Shown: one piece after another, positions 20,974-30,449 of the stretch
Position numbering within the stretch: position 1 is the stretch's first letter
Layout of the letters: every line of letters starts with the position of its first letter
Assembly (NCBI RefSeq): GCF_014692675.1
Contig: NZ_JABFCZ010000016.1
Coordinates: 1-64,000, forward strand
Direction: 5' to 3'
DNA from: Roseibium aggregatum
GTDB lineage: Bacteria > Pseudomonadota > Alphaproteobacteria > Rhizobiales > Stappiaceae
Length of the DNA: 64,000 bases
Translations under genes and position numbers: made by a program
The notes under the pieces: model-generated
The model's input: only the letters and a program-made list of their open reading frames with translations
The model's database searches: none
What the model was told of the DNA's origin: nothing

Positions 20974-21534
20974 ATGGCAGGCGAAACCCAGTCGACCACA
21001 GAAGCCACGCATGCGGGCACTGAGGTGCCGACGGAACACCACAGCGGACCCTTTCCGCCGTTCAACAGTGAGACGTTTGCGTCCCAGATCCTTTGGCTGG
21101 CCATCACGTTCGGCCTGTTCTACTGGATCATCAAGAATGTGGCCGTGCCGCGGATTTCTGGCATCCTTGAAGACCGCAAGGATCGCATTGCCGGCGACCT
21201 TTCCGAAGCCAACCGGCTGAAGGAAGAAACCGACGAGGCGATCGCCGCTTACGAACAGGCTCTTGCCGAAGCCCGTGCCAAGGCACATGGCATCGCGCAT
21301 GATACCCGTGCGAAGCTCAAGGCCGACAACGAAGCCCGCCGCGAAAAAGCCGAGGCAGAACTTGCCAAGAAGCTGGCCGCAGCGGAAAGCCAGATCGCCG
21401 AAGTGAAGAGCCAGGCCATGGAACAGATCGGCGATATCGCCGGCGAAACCACGTCCGCTCTCGTGGAAGCGCTGATGGGCAAGGCTCCGACGAAGACCGA
21501 TCTGAGCAAGGCGCTCAAGTCGGCGATGGATTGA
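20974..21534 (+). CDS. ATP synthase F0 subunit b'
   Basis: The product is 186 residues. A polar N-terminus leads into one membrane helix (SQILWLAITFGLFYWII), then a long charged coiled coil. It is the b' half of the heterodimeric peripheral stalk found in alphaproteobacteria and cyanobacteria. It is followed ten bases later by the b subunit. Confidence 0.94.
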   Translation: MAGETQSTTEATHAGTEVPTEHHSGPFPPFNSETFASQILWLAITFGLFYWIIKNVAVPRISGILEDRKDRIAGDLSEANRLKEETDEAIAAYEQALAEARAKAHGIAHDTRAKLKADNEARREKAEAELAKKLAAAESQIAEVKSQAMEQIGDIAGETTSALVEALMGKAPTKTDLSKALKSAMD

Positions 21535-21544
21535 GGAGACGACG

Positions 21545-22024
21545 ATGGACGCAACATTTTTCGCCCTTGTCGGCCTCGTTATCTTCTTCGCCGTGATCAT
21601 CTGGGTCAAAGTGCCCGGGAAGATCAGCGGCGCGCTTGATAACCGCGCGGATGAAATCCGCAAGGAACTCGAAGAAGCCCGCAAGCTCCGCGAGGAAGCC
21701 CAGGCCCTTCTGTCCGAGTATCAGCGCAAGCGCCACGAAGCCGAAGCCGAAGCCGAAGCGATCATCGCCGAAGCGAATTCGGAAGCTGAGCGCCTGACCG
21801 TTGAAACCAATCAGGCTCTTGAAGAGATGATTGCCCGCCGGTCGAAGGCCGCCGAGAACAAGATTGCCCAGGCCGAATCCCAGGCGATTGCCGAGGTTCG
21901 CGGAAAGGCCGCCGATATCGCTGTCGCCGCTGCCGAAGAGATCCTCGCCGCCAAGGTGAAGGACAAGGTCGCCGACGGCATCCTGGCCCAGAGCATCGAC
22001 CAGGTGAAAGCAAAGCTGAACTGA
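21545..22024 (+). CDS. atpF: ATP synthase F0 subunit b
   Basis: The product is 159 residues, with one N-terminal membrane helix (FFALVGLVIFFAVIIWVKV) and a long coiled coil rich in Ala, Glu and Arg. It pairs with b' to form the stator stalk. It is the last gene of the operon and is followed by a strong terminator. Confidence 0.95.
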   Translation: MDATFFALVGLVIFFAVIIWVKVPGKISGALDNRADEIRKELEEARKLREEAQALLSEYQRKRHEAEAEAEAIIAEANSEAERLTVETNQALEEMIARRSKAAENKIAQAESQAIAEVRGKAADIAVAAAEEILAAKVKDKVADGILAQSIDQVKAKLN

Positions 22025-22050
22025 TCGGCGCCAGTCGGATCAGGTTCTTT

Positions 22051-22078
22051 AAAAAGCGGCCCTTGCGGCCGCTTTTTT
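22051..22078 (+). terminator. Terminator of the atp F0 operon
   Basis: An 11-bp stem (22051-22061 pairing with 22067-22077) with a 5-base loop runs directly into a T-tract. The A/T-rich stem ends make it usable from both sides, so it can also stop the converging rnhB transcript. Confidence 0.9.
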
Positions 22079-22100
22079 GTTTTTCAAATTGCCATGAAAT

Positions 22101-22751
22101 TTATTTCGCTGCCGCTTCCCGGACCGGCTTGAATGACAGCCGGTGGTGCGGCGAGGGGCCGAGCTTTAAAAGCGCTTCCTGGTGGGCAGGGACGCCGTAT
22201 CCCTTGTGGGCGGCAAAGCCGTAGCCGGGGGCAAGCGCGTCGAGGCGGACCATCATCCGGTCCCGCAGCACCTTTGCGACGATCGAGGCTGCAGCAATGG
22301 CAAGACAACGGCCGTCGCCCTTGATCAGGTTCTGCCCTGGCATGCTCAGGCCCGGCGGCACGTCCCGCCCGTCGACCAGAACCATTTCGGGGGTGATCGC
22401 CAGACCGTTCACCGCACGCCGCATGGCGGACAGGGTCGCGGCGCGGATGTTGAGCCGGTCGATCAGGGCAGGGCTGGCCGTTGCGGCGCAGACATGGGCA
22501 GACGCACAGATCTCGTCGAACAGCTGCTCCCGCCTCGCCTCGGACAACTTCTTGGAGTCGTTGAGGCCGGCCGGCAGATTGTCGTAGTCGAGGATGACGG
22601 CGGCTGTCGCCACCGGCCCGGCCCACGGCCCCCGTCCGGCCTCGTCGACGCCGGCAAGCCGGAAATTGAAGCCGGCAGCATGGGATTTCTCCAGGGCCTC
22701 GTCAGGGCTATCCGGGAAAGGCAGGTCGAATAGACCGGGTAACTTACTCAT
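22101..22751 (-). CDS. rnhB: Ribonuclease HII
   Basis: The product is 216 residues from the ATG at 22751. The catalytic Asp-Glu pair is in [14 protein letters not shown] and the later acidic residue in VLVDGRDVP. The enzyme cuts RNA in RNA-DNA hybrids and starts ribonucleotide excision. It follows the radical SAM gene by about 45 bases and is probably co-transcribed with it. Confidence 0.96.
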   Translation of the reverse strand: MSKLPGLFDLPFPDSPDEALEKSHAAGFNFRLAGVDEAGRGPWAGPVATAAVILDYDNLPAGLNDSKKLSEARREQLFDEICASAHVCAATASPALIDRLNIRAATLSAMRRAVNGLAITPEMVLVDGRDVPPGLSMPGQNLIKGDGRCLAIAAASIVAKVLRDRMMVRLDALAPGYGFAAHKGYGVPAHQEALLKLGPSPHHRLSFKPVREAAAK

Positions 22752-22795
22752 TTTCCGACCATGCCAACGACCCGATACTGAAACAAGGTCGCCGT

Positions 22796-23932
22796 TCAAA
22801 ACAGGTCCAGTTGCACCCCGCCTTTTTGCGGTGACACGAAGCTGTCCGTGTCGAGCTTCCGCCGCCGCCCGTTGAGGCCGAGGCGTTTCGCGGCCAGGGA
22901 AAACCGCTTGCCGATCTGCTCCGCGTAAGGCCCCTTGCCCTTCATGCGCTCGCCCCACTTGGCGTCGTAGTCCTTGCCGTTGCGCATGGAGCGGATCAGG
23001 TTCATCACGTGCCGGTACCGGTCTGGGCGTTCGCGCAGGAGCCAGTCGCGGAACAGTTCGGAGACTTCCAGGGGAAGGCGCAGCAGGATGAAACCGGCCG
23101 AGGTGGCGCCGTGCTCGCAGGCGGCTTCCAGGATCGCCTCGATCTCGCTGTCGTTCAGAGCCGGGATGACCGGAGCGATCATGGCTGCTGAAGGGACGCC
23201 GGCCTCCGACAGCTTGCGGATCGCCTGAAGGCGCTTGTGCGGGGCCGAGGCCCGCGGTTCCATGACCCTTGAGAGCTTATGGTCCAGGGTGGTGACGGAT
23301 AGCGCCACCTTGACCAGGTTTCTCTCCGCCATACGCGCCAGAATGTCGATGTCCCGGGTAACCAGTGCGGATTTGGTGACGATGCCGACCGGGTGATTGC
23401 ACCGGTCCAGCACCTCCAGCACCTCGCGCATGATTGCGTATTGCCGTTCCAGCGGCTGATAGGGATCGGTGTTGGTGCCGATCGCGATGGTGCGCGGCTG
23501 GTAGTTCGGCCTGGACAATTCCCGCTCCAGCAGTTCGGCCGCATTCGGCTTGGCGAACAGCCGGGTTTCGAAATCGAGCCCGGGCGAGAGCCCCATGAAA
23601 GCATGGGTCGGCCGGGCGAAACAGTAGATGCAGCCGTGCTCGCATCCCCGGTAGGGATTGATGGAGCGGTCGAAGGAAATATCCGGCGAGGTGTTGCGGG
23701 TGATGATGGTGCGCGCCCGTTCCTCCTGCACCGTGGTTTTCAGGGGCGGAAGATCGTCCCCGCTGTCCCAGCCGTCGTCGAAGGCAACGGTCGAAAGAGG
23801 TTCGAACCGGCCCGACATGTTGAGGCCCGCGCCGCGCCCGCGGCGCCGGTCCGGGCGGATTTCCGTGCCCGTACCCGAATTGGCGCCTTCGATCTGACTG
23901 TCGAATTCTTCCGTTACGGTATGGAGTTGCAT
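22796..23932 (-). CDS. PA0069-family radical SAM protein
   Basis: The product is 378 residues. The radical SAM cluster motif CxxxCxxC is in [15 protein letters not shown]. The context [10 protein letters not shown] and the later [11 protein letters not shown] are typical of this family, which is distantly related to spore photoproduct lyase. Its substrate is not established. The N-terminal 90 residues are basic and less conserved. It precedes rnhB on the same strand. Confidence 0.9.
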   Translation of the reverse strand: MQLHTVTEEFDSQIEGANSGTGTEIRPDRRRGRGAGLNMSGRFEPLSTVAFDDGWDSGDDLPPLKTTVQEERARTIITRNTSPDISFDRSINPYRGCEHGCIYCFARPTHAFMGLSPGLDFETRLFAKPNAAELLERELSRPNYQPRTIAIGTNTDPYQPLERQYAIMREVLEVLDRCNHPVGIVTKSALVTRDIDILARMAERNLVKVALSVTTLDHKLSRVMEPRASAPHKRLQAIRKLSEAGVPSAAMIAPVIPALNDSEIEAILEAACEHGATSAGFILLRLPLEVSELFRDWLLRERPDRYRHVMNLIRSMRNGKDYDAKWGERMKGKGPYAEQIGKRFSLAAKRLGLNGRRRKLDTDSFVSPQKGGVQLDLF

Positions 23933-24044
23933 TTTCGAATCCGCGACAGATTGTGCAAGAACATAACGGGAACATTAATCAGAAAATGGCGAAACACAAG
24001 AGGGTTGTCTCGCGCTTTGCCGGAAAACGGGTTAGAACAAAGCC

Positions 24045-24737
24045 ATGATCAGCGTCATCATACCGACATTGAATTCAGAGATTGTGCTCGCCCACACTTT
24101 GGCGGCTCTCGTTCCGGCCGCCGCCGAAGGCGTCGTTCGCGAAGTGATCGTGGTCGACGGCGGGTCTTCCGACAACACCCATGTGATCGCTGATGCCGCC
24201 GGATGCGACTGGTGCACGGAAAAGGGACCGCGCAGCAAGCTGCTCGAAGCCGGTGCAAAGCGCGCCCAGCGGGGCGACTGGCTGTTGTTTCTCTCCGCCG
24301 ATACCGTTCTGGAACCGGGCTGGTTCCACGAAGTCCAGGCCTTTGTTGAGCGGGCCGAGCGCTCCGGCAGCGCAGACCGGACGGCCGCAGCCTTCAAGCT
24401 GAAATTCGAGGCCTTTGGCATGGGCGCGAGACTGTCCGAGGTTCTGGCATCGCTTCGCTCGCAGCTGCTTGGAATGCCCTATGGCAACCAGGGACTGATC
24501 ATCTCCAGGCGTTTTTACGCCAGGCTGGGCGGATATCGCCCCCTGCCGGAAATGGAGGATCTCGATCTGGTGAAACGGATCGGACGCCGGCGTCTCGTCT
24601 GCCTGCGGGCCGCGGCGATTTCGTCCGGTCGGCTGGACGAGCCGGGCTTCCTGTCGTCCATGCGCCGGTCGATCGCCCGTTTCTGCGTCGGCACGCTTCG
24701 TGTGCCGCCGAAGCTCGTGCTGCGCATCCACGGCTGA
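24045..24737 (+). CDS. Family 2 glycosyltransferase
   Basis: The product is 230 residues. The GT-A fold N-terminus is clear (ISVIIPTLNSE, EVIVVDGGSSDNT) and LFLSADTVLEPGWF supplies the DxD-like metal site. The C-terminal part has PEMEDLDLVKRIGR, the expected ED acid-base motif. The acceptor and sugar cannot be deduced. It is transcribed alone, divergent from the radical SAM gene. Confidence 0.88.
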   Translation: MISVIIPTLNSEIVLAHTLAALVPAAAEGVVREVIVVDGGSSDNTHVIADAAGCDWCTEKGPRSKLLEAGAKRAQRGDWLLFLSADTVLEPGWFHEVQAFVERAERSGSADRTAAAFKLKFEAFGMGARLSEVLASLRSQLLGMPYGNQGLIISRRFYARLGGYRPLPEMEDLDLVKRIGRRRLVCLRAAAISSGRLDEPGFLSSMRRSIARFCVGTLRVPPKLVLRIHG

Positions 24738-24859
24738 CGCCTGTTTCCCTTTGTTGAAACCGTATGCCGGCTGCCAAAGGCGGTGACGGACGAAATCGGC
24801 TTGTTGTATTCCCCTGCCGGTGATTAGGTGTTCTTCCCTTTCAAGACGGGAGAAGCAGT

Positions 24860-25741
24860 GTGAGCACGGTCAGTGCCGGGGTGGATGTGAAGGCGACCGC
24901 AGGCATCCTGTTCATGTGCACGGCCGTCGCCTTCCTGTGTGTCAGCGACGCCATCGCCAAGACGCTGACCGCCGGCTACTCTCCGCTGCAGATCCTGTTT
25001 CTGCGCAACGTCATCGCCCTGCCGTTTGCAGTCCTGATCGCCTGGAAGGCGGGCGGAGTTGCCGCTCTGCGCTCTCACCGGCCCGCCATGCATCTCTTCC
25101 GCGGTCTGATCTGGATCGGTGCGGCCGGCAGCTTCTTCACCGGCCTCAAGTATCTCGGCTTGGCCGAAGCGACGGTGCTGGCCTTCGCGGCCCCGGTCTT
25201 CATCACCGCACTTGCCGCCCTTGTCCTGAAGGATCCAGTCGGCTGGCGGCGCTGGTCGGCGGTGCTGGTGGGGTTCGTCGGGGTGCTGGTCGTGGTCCGT
25301 CCGGGCTTGGCCGCGTTCCAGATGGTTTCCCTGTTTCCGGTCGCGACCGCCGTTCTCTACGCCGTCCTGATGCTGTCGGCGCGCTTTGTCGATCCGCGCG
25401 AAAGCGTGTGGACGCTGATGCTCTATCTGGTGGGCGCAGGCGCCGTCATCAGCGCCCTGACGATGCCGTTCGTCTGGGTGGCGGTCCGTCCGCAAGACAT
25501 CTGGCTCTTTCTGGGGGTCGCTTTCTTCGGCACCATCGGCGTCACCATGCTGACCCAGGCCTTCCGGCTCGCGCCCGCGGCAACCGTCGCGCCCCTGGAC
25601 TATACGGCCCTGATCTGGGCCACCCTGATCGGCTGGCTCGTCTGGGGCGAAATTCCGGACCTTCCCACCTATCTGGGTGCTGCGATCATCATCGCCAGCG
25701 GCATCTTCATCATCTGGCGCGAGCGGAAACTGGAGGAGTAG
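24860..25741 (+). CDS. EamA/DMT-family transporter
   Basis: The product is 293 residues with about ten membrane helices in two EamA repeats. Family features include FLRNVIALP in the first repeat and LDYTALIWATLIGWLVWGE in the second. DMT permeases export amino acids, nucleobases or other metabolites, or import small solutes; the substrate here is unknown. An SD-like GGGAG lies upstream. Confidence 0.88.
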   Translation: MSTVSAGVDVKATAGILFMCTAVAFLCVSDAIAKTLTAGYSPLQILFLRNVIALPFAVLIAWKAGGVAALRSHRPAMHLFRGLIWIGAAGSFFTGLKYLGLAEATVLAFAAPVFITALAALVLKDPVGWRRWSAVLVGFVGVLVVVRPGLAAFQMVSLFPVATAVLYAVLMLSARFVDPRESVWTLMLYLVGAGAVISALTMPFVWVAVRPQDIWLFLGVAFFGTIGVTMLTQAFRLAPAATVAPLDYTALIWATLIGWLVWGEIPDLPTYLGAAIIIASGIFIIWRERKLEE

Positions 25742-25768
25742 GGGCGCCCGCCGTTGGGGTTTCCCGAT

Positions 25769-26272
25769 TCATAGCTCATCGTCCGGGCGATGCAGGACGA
25801 TGTTGAAACCTTCTTCCTCCGACGGGGCGACGAAGTGGGTGGCAAGCTGATCGAACTGATCGTCCGTGACGGAAAACGGATGCGCGCCACCGGCGTTCCG
25901 GGCCCGCAGCCGCGCTTTGCATATCTCGTCCGGGACATCCAGATAATGGAGTTGAGGCACCACTTTCGCGTCTTCGGCAATGCCGCGCATCCAGGCCCGG
26001 GTTGCAATCGTGTTTGCCGGGAAATCCAGCACGACCGACAGGCCGGCCTTGAGCAGGGAGACAACGTGCGGCCCGATGACAGCGCGTAATTTGCCGGTGC
26101 ACCGCACGTAGTCGGAGAGCGTCGACATGTCATCACCATAAAGCGCGGCCAGCCAGTCATCTTCGGCGATGACAACCGTTCCCGCAGCCTGACCGAGGCT
26201 GGCGGTCAGGGTGGACTTTCCCGACGCGGCCTTGCCGCAAACGAGGTAAAGGGTAGGAGTGGTTTGCGTCAT
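25769..26272 (-). CDS. P-loop kinase-like ATPase
   Basis: The product is 167 residues from the ATG at 26272. The Walker A motif is CGKAASGKSTLT, with an EDDWLAALYGD segment after the second strand and VVLDFPANT as a likely Walker B region. This matches the predicted-kinase group (zeta-toxin/gluconate-kinase-like). No antitoxin-like partner is adjacent, so a toxin role is not supported. The small-molecule target is unknown. Confidence 0.82.
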   Translation of the reverse strand: MTQTTPTLYLVCGKAASGKSTLTASLGQAAGTVVIAEDDWLAALYGDDMSTLSDYVRCTGKLRAVIGPHVVSLLKAGLSVVLDFPANTIATRAWMRGIAEDAKVVPQLHYLDVPDEICKARLRARNAGGAHPFSVTDDQFDQLATHFVAPSEEEGFNIVLHRPDDEL

Positions 26273-26469
26273 GAAATACCCTGTCCGATGCATGAGGGTG
26301 CACTTCAGAAATTCAGAAACAGCTTGCCCGGCCCGGCTTATCAGGCCGGGACAATAATTCGGCCAAGACGGCCGCCGCAGGGTTTCTGAACAAAGGTATT
26401 CATGAGCGGGTGATGACACGGGCCCGGCCCGATGTCCAGATTTTCATTGGGTGCTGAACGGACATCGGT

Positions 26470-27915
26470 CTAGGGGGCAGATGGCGCCTGGCCGACGGAG
26501 CGTCCGGCTCCTTCAGCCGCAATCCCGACGTGTGCCTTGGCGAACCTCTCCAGCGCCTCTGCCACCTCTGGCGCCGGAGGGCAGGCCTTGCGGGCGGTCA
26601 GGTCGGTGTGGAGCAGCAGCGTCTCCACCGTGGCGGCCAGCGTGCCGTCGCCGCGCCAGAGCCGGTGGAACAGCTGCATCTTCTTGCCCGTTCCGGAAAG
26701 CACCTGGGTGGTGACCGTGAGCAGGTCTCCGGCGTGGATCTCGCCCAGGAAGCGCAAATGCGTCTCCACGGTGAAATAGCTGAAGCCCGAGGCGACATAG
26801 GCCGCATCCGCGCCGATCATCTCCATGAACCGGTCGCTCGCCTGCGAGGCGGCTTCCAGATAGCGGGTCTCGTTCATGTGGCCGTTGTAATCGGTCCAGT
26901 TCACCGGCACTTGCCGCGTCACCGTGACCGGCAATCCGCGATAGTCGCCACCCGTCTCCAGCATCTCCTCATGGGCGCGGATGACACCGCCCGCACCGCT
27001 GCCGCTGCGCCGCAGCGCCCTGATCATGCCGACGATGTTGTCGTCGCGCAGGCGCTCCAGCTTACGGATCGTCCTGTGTCCGGACTGGGCGTCCGACTGG
27101 CCGGCAATCAGGTCGACCAGGTCTGGAGTGAATTCCGGCACGTCCATCAGTTTGGTCCAGGGCCAGGACAAGGCCGGGCCGAACTGTGCCATGAAGTGCT
27201 TCATGCCGGCCTCGCCGCCGGCGATGCGATAGGTCTCGAACAGCCCCATCTGAGCCCAGCGGATCCCGAACCCCATGCGGATCGCCTCGTCGATCTCTTC
27301 CGTCGTGGCGATCCCGTCCTTGACCAGCCACAGGCTCTCGCGCCAGACCGCCTCCAGCAGCCGGTCGGCGATATGCGCGTCGATTTCCTTGCGCAGGGTG
27401 AGCGGAAACATGCCGACCTCGCGCAAGAGATCGGCTGCCTTCGCGCAAGTCTCAGCTGCGCCGACCAGTTCCACCAGCGGCAGCAGATAGACCGGGTTGA
27501 ACGGATGGGCGACGATGGCGCGCCCACCCTTGGCATTGAGATCGGACGGCTTGAAGCCGGATGTGGACGAACCGATGACGGCCTCAAGCGGGGCGACGGT
27601 CTCGATTGCCGCAAGCACCGTGTGCTTCAGGTCCAGCCGTTCCGGAATGCTTTCCTGCACCCACGCCGACCCGGCAACCGCCTCGGCAAGGTTATCGTGA
27701 AACGTCAGCATTCCCTCGGCGGGAAGCGCGCGGTCGTAAAGCGCGGGCAGGGACCGGCGCGCGTTGGCAAGCACCTCGCCGATCTTGCGTTCCGAATCCG
27801 GATCTGGATCGAACACTGCAACGTCCCAGCCGTTGAGCAGGAAACGGGCGGCCCAGCCGCCGCCGATGACACCGCCGCCGACGATCGCCGCCTTGGCGCG
27901 CGCGCCGCCGGTCAT
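26470..27915 (-). CDS. Carnitine 3-dehydrogenase fused to a hotdog thioesterase
   Basis: The product is 481 residues. Residues of about 1-310 are a 3-hydroxyacyl-CoA-dehydrogenase-type NAD enzyme (nucleotide loop VGGGVIGGGWAARF; GSSTSGFKPSDL; AHPFNPVYLLPLVELV). Residues of about 325-470 form a 4-hydroxybenzoyl-CoA-thioesterase-like hotdog domain (VPVNWTDYNGHMN with the catalytic Asp). This fusion is known for carnitine catabolism, where carnitine is oxidised to 3-dehydrocarnitine and betainyl-CoA is hydrolysed to glycine betaine. Its start overlaps the stop of the BKACE gene (ATGA). Confidence 0.9.
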   Translation of the reverse strand: MTGGARAKAAIVGGGVIGGGWAARFLLNGWDVAVFDPDPDSERKIGEVLANARRSLPALYDRALPAEGMLTFHDNLAEAVAGSAWVQESIPERLDLKHTVLAAIETVAPLEAVIGSSTSGFKPSDLNAKGGRAIVAHPFNPVYLLPLVELVGAAETCAKAADLLREVGMFPLTLRKEIDAHIADRLLEAVWRESLWLVKDGIATTEEIDEAIRMGFGIRWAQMGLFETYRIAGGEAGMKHFMAQFGPALSWPWTKLMDVPEFTPDLVDLIAGQSDAQSGHRTIRKLERLRDDNIVGMIRALRRSGSGAGGVIRAHEEMLETGGDYRGLPVTVTRQVPVNWTDYNGHMNETRYLEAASQASDRFMEMIGADAAYVASGFSYFTVETHLRFLGEIHAGDLLTVTTQVLSGTGKKMQLFHRLWRGDGTLAATVETLLLHTDLTARKACPPAPEVAEALERFAKAHVGIAAEGAGRSVGQAPSAP

Positions 27916-28835
27916 GAGGCTGCTGCCTTGGGCGCGCGTTTTTCAAGGCCGAGCCTGTCGCGCACCGCCTGCGGCCCGATCACCCGTGCGCCCATGTTCT
28001 CGATCACGGTCACGGCGCGCTCGACCAGTTGCGCATTGGCCGCTAGCACGCCCTTTTCGAGCCAGAGATTGTCCTCCAGGCCGACCCGGACATTGCCGCC
28101 GGCAAGCACGGAGGCCGCCACATAAGGCATCTGGTCCCGGCCCAGGCTGAACGCCGACCAGGTCCAGTCGTCGGGCACGGCGTTGACCATGGCCATGAAG
28201 GTGTTGAGGTCGTTCGGCGCGCCCCACGGCACGCCCATGCACAGTTGAACCAGCGCCGGCGAGGTCAGTGTACCTTCTGACACCAACTGCTTGGCAAACC
28301 ACAGATGGCCGGTGTCGAAAGCCTCGATCTCCGGCTTGACGCCGAGCTCCGTCATCATCGCACCCATGGCGCGCAGCATGCCCGGCGTATTGGTCATCAC
28401 GTAGTCGGCTTCGGCAAAGTTCATGGTGCCGCAGTCGAGGGTGCAGATTTCCGGCAGGCACTCCGCGATATGAACCATGCGGTCCGAGGCGCCGATCATG
28501 TCCGTCGCCGTCTCGTTGAGCGGAAAGGGCGCCTCGGCGGAGCCGAAGACGATGTCGCCGCCCATTCCCGCCGTCAGGTTCAGGACCACGTCGACCTCCG
28601 CGTCACGGATCCGGTCCGTCACCTCGCGATAAAGATCCGTTCGGCGCGACGGCGCGCCGGTTTCCGGATCGCGGACATGGCAGTGGACGACCGCGGCCCC
28701 GGCCTTGGCGGCCGCAATCGCACTGTCGGCGATCTGTTGCGGGCTGCGGGGGACGTGCGGCGAACGGTCCTGGGTGCCGCCCGAGCCGGTCACGGCACAG
28801 GTGATGAAAACCTCCCGGTTCATGGCCAGCGGCAT
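27912..28835 (-). CDS. BKACE-family (DUF849) beta-keto acid cleavage enzyme, probably 3-dehydrocarnitine
   Basis: The product is 307 residues from the ATG at 28835, which has a GGGAGG site; an upstream in-frame start at 28871 lacks one. The zinc-binding HxH is in VVHCHVRDPETG and the family loop GGNVRVGLEDNLW is present. BKACE enzymes transfer acetyl-CoA onto a beta-keto acid; beside a carnitine dehydrogenase the likely substrate is 3-dehydrocarnitine, giving betainyl-CoA and acetoacetate. Gene order and overlap match a carnitine operon. Confidence 0.9.
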   Translation of the reverse strand: MPLAMNREVFITCAVTGSGGTQDRSPHVPRSPQQIADSAIAAAKAGAAVVHCHVRDPETGAPSRRTDLYREVTDRIRDAEVDVVLNLTAGMGGDIVFGSAEAPFPLNETATDMIGASDRMVHIAECLPEICTLDCGTMNFAEADYVMTNTPGMLRAMGAMMTELGVKPEIEAFDTGHLWFAKQLVSEGTLTSPALVQLCMGVPWGAPNDLNTFMAMVNAVPDDWTWSAFSLGRDQMPYVAASVLAGGNVRVGLEDNLWLEKGVLAANAQLVERAVTVIENMGARVIGPQAVRDRLGLEKRAPKAAAS

Positions 28836-28941
28836 GGGTTCCTCCCATTTGCGGTTGGTGTCTTCCGGCAATGGTAGGCTGGGCGAACCGATATTTATTG
28901 TCCTAGTATGCCGTCAAATTATCCAATCGAGACAAGAGTTG

Positions 28942-29862
28942 ATGGTTCGCGTCACCTTCCTGCTGTTCGACGGCTTCTCCAACATGGTCCTGTCCTGCCT
29001 GCTCGAACCCCTGCGCGCCCTGCGCGACCAGACCCAGGCGGAGATCGGATGGCAGGTGATCACGCCGAACGATATGCCCGCGGTCAGCTCGAGCGGGCTC
29101 TCCATTGCCGCCGATACGGAATGGCGAAACGCCGGTCGGATGGACATGCTCGTGGTCGTCGCGGGCTACGGCTTTCGCGACCACGCCAATGCGGAAAGTG
29201 CACGGGTGCTGCGCGCGCTCGCACGACAAAGCGACATCGTTCTCGGCGCCGACACGGGCGCCTGGCTGCTGGCCGATGCGGGGCTGCTGAATGAAAAGAG
29301 CGCCACGATCCACTGGACAGTCCTTGCCGATTTCGAGGAACAGTTCCCGGACATCCGGATGAGCCACGACGGCTATGTGAAGACCGGCCGCATTTGGAGT
29401 TGCGGTGGTGCATCTTCCGCACTCGACCTGATGCTGGCCTTCATCTCGGAGCGTTTCGGACCTGCAAGCGCCTTTCTGGTGTCGACCATGTTCCTGCAGG
29501 ACGCCGAACGGCCACAGGCCGAAGACCGCGGACCCGGCATGCTCGCAGGCAGGGGAAGCGCCCGGCTGCGTCAGGTCGTCAACCTGATGGTGGAAACCAT
29601 CGAGACGCCTTTGCCGCTCGTTAGGCTCGCCGGTCGCGTAGGGCTTTCGGTTCGCTCGCTCGACCGCCTGTTCCAGGAAGAACTCGGCATGGCGCCCGGC
29701 CGCTATTACCAGATGATGCGGCTGTCCCATGCGCGCGAACTGGCCGCGGGCACGCGGTTCACCCTGCGCGAGATCGCCCTGCGCTGCGGCTATTCGGATG
29801 CGGCGGCCCTGAGCAAGGCCTTCCGGCGGACCTTCGGCCATCCGATCCGGAAATCGCTCTAG
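28942..29862 (+). CDS. GlxA/CdhR-like AraC-family regulator
   Basis: The product is 306 residues from the ATG at 28942. An N-terminal DJ-1/PfpI-type amidotransferase-like domain (VTFLLFDGFSNMVLSCLLEP; LGADTGAWLLADAGLL) is followed by two AraC helix-turn-helix units (LAGRVGLSVRSLDRLFQEEL and IALRCGYSDAAALSKAFRRT). It is divergent from the carnitine genes with about 105 bases between, the same relation CdhR has to carnitine genes in pseudomonads. It is the likely activator of that operon; this is inference from context. Confidence 0.9.
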   Translation: MVRVTFLLFDGFSNMVLSCLLEPLRALRDQTQAEIGWQVITPNDMPAVSSSGLSIAADTEWRNAGRMDMLVVVAGYGFRDHANAESARVLRALARQSDIVLGADTGAWLLADAGLLNEKSATIHWTVLADFEEQFPDIRMSHDGYVKTGRIWSCGGASSALDLMLAFISERFGPASAFLVSTMFLQDAERPQAEDRGPGMLAGRGSARLRQVVNLMVETIETPLPLVRLAGRVGLSVRSLDRLFQEELGMAPGRYYQMMRLSHARELAAGTRFTLREIALRCGYSDAAALSKAFRRTFGHPIRKSL

Positions 29863-30296
29863 GCGGATATCAGGTCCTTCATCGCCCCGACTGCCATTTT
29901 GTATCCCGACGGACCCAGCCCCGCGATCACGGCGGTCGCGGCCTTCGACACCAGCGAATTGTGATAGATGGCGTCGCGCCGGTGGATGTTCGAGATATGC
30001 AGTTCGATGATCGGCCCCGGGAACATCTTCAGGGCATCGAGGATCGCGATCGAGGTGAAGGTGAAGGCCGCCGGGTTGATGATGATGCCGCCGGCCGGCG
30101 CATCGATGGCCTCGTGCACCCACTCGATGATCTCGTATTCCCGGTTGGACTGGTGGAATTCCACAGGCGTGGACCCGGCCGCCTCGCGGCACATCGCCTC
30201 GACTTGCGCCAGCGTCGTATGGCCGTAGATCTCCGGTTCGCGGGTGCCGAGCCGGTTCAGGTTGGGACCGTTCAGGATGTAGATGGGATTTGCCAT
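29859..30296 (-). CDS. aroQ: Type II 3-dehydroquinate dehydratase (AroQ-like, possibly catabolic)
   Basis: The product is 145 residues. It dehydrates 3-dehydroquinate to 3-dehydroshikimate. The catalytic Arg and Tyr are in LGTREPEIYG, the catalytic His in ELHISNIHRR. Two spots differ from most AroQ enzymes: HQSNREYEII where EGE is usual, and NPAAFTFTS where a THTS pattern is common. Together with its place directly after a TRAP binding protein, this suggests a paralogue for quinate or shikimate use rather than the housekeeping enzyme. Confidence 0.88.
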   Translation of the reverse strand: MANPIYILNGPNLNRLGTREPEIYGHTTLAQVEAMCREAAGSTPVEFHQSNREYEIIEWVHEAIDAPAGGIIINPAAFTFTSIAILDALKMFPGPIIELHISNIHRRDAIYHNSLVSKAATAVIAGLGPSGYKMAVGAMKDLISA

Positions 30297-30398
30297 TGGT
30301 CGCTCCGCGAAAGGATAGAGACGCGATTGCCGCCGGTCGGCCAGAGACCGGACAGGCGGATGCGCAGATTGTCTGTCTGAATGTGGAACCGACAGGAT

Positions 30399-30434
30399 AC
30401 GCGCGGGCAAGCGCAAGCCTGCCCGCGCGTTTCG
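30399..30434 (-). terminator. GC-rich hairpin between dctP and aroQ
   Basis: An 11-bp stem pairs 30399-30409 with 30420-30430 across a 10-base loop. There is no clear U-tract in the minus direction, so it may attenuate read-through or protect the dctP mRNA end rather than fully stop transcription. Confidence 0.5.
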
Positions 30435-30449
30435 AGTGGCCTCAACGCA

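Noticed and set aside
25769..26272. Zeta-type toxin of a toxin-antitoxin pair
   Set aside because: The P-loop and size fit, but no small antitoxin gene is adjacent on either side, so a general small-molecule kinase is the safer call.
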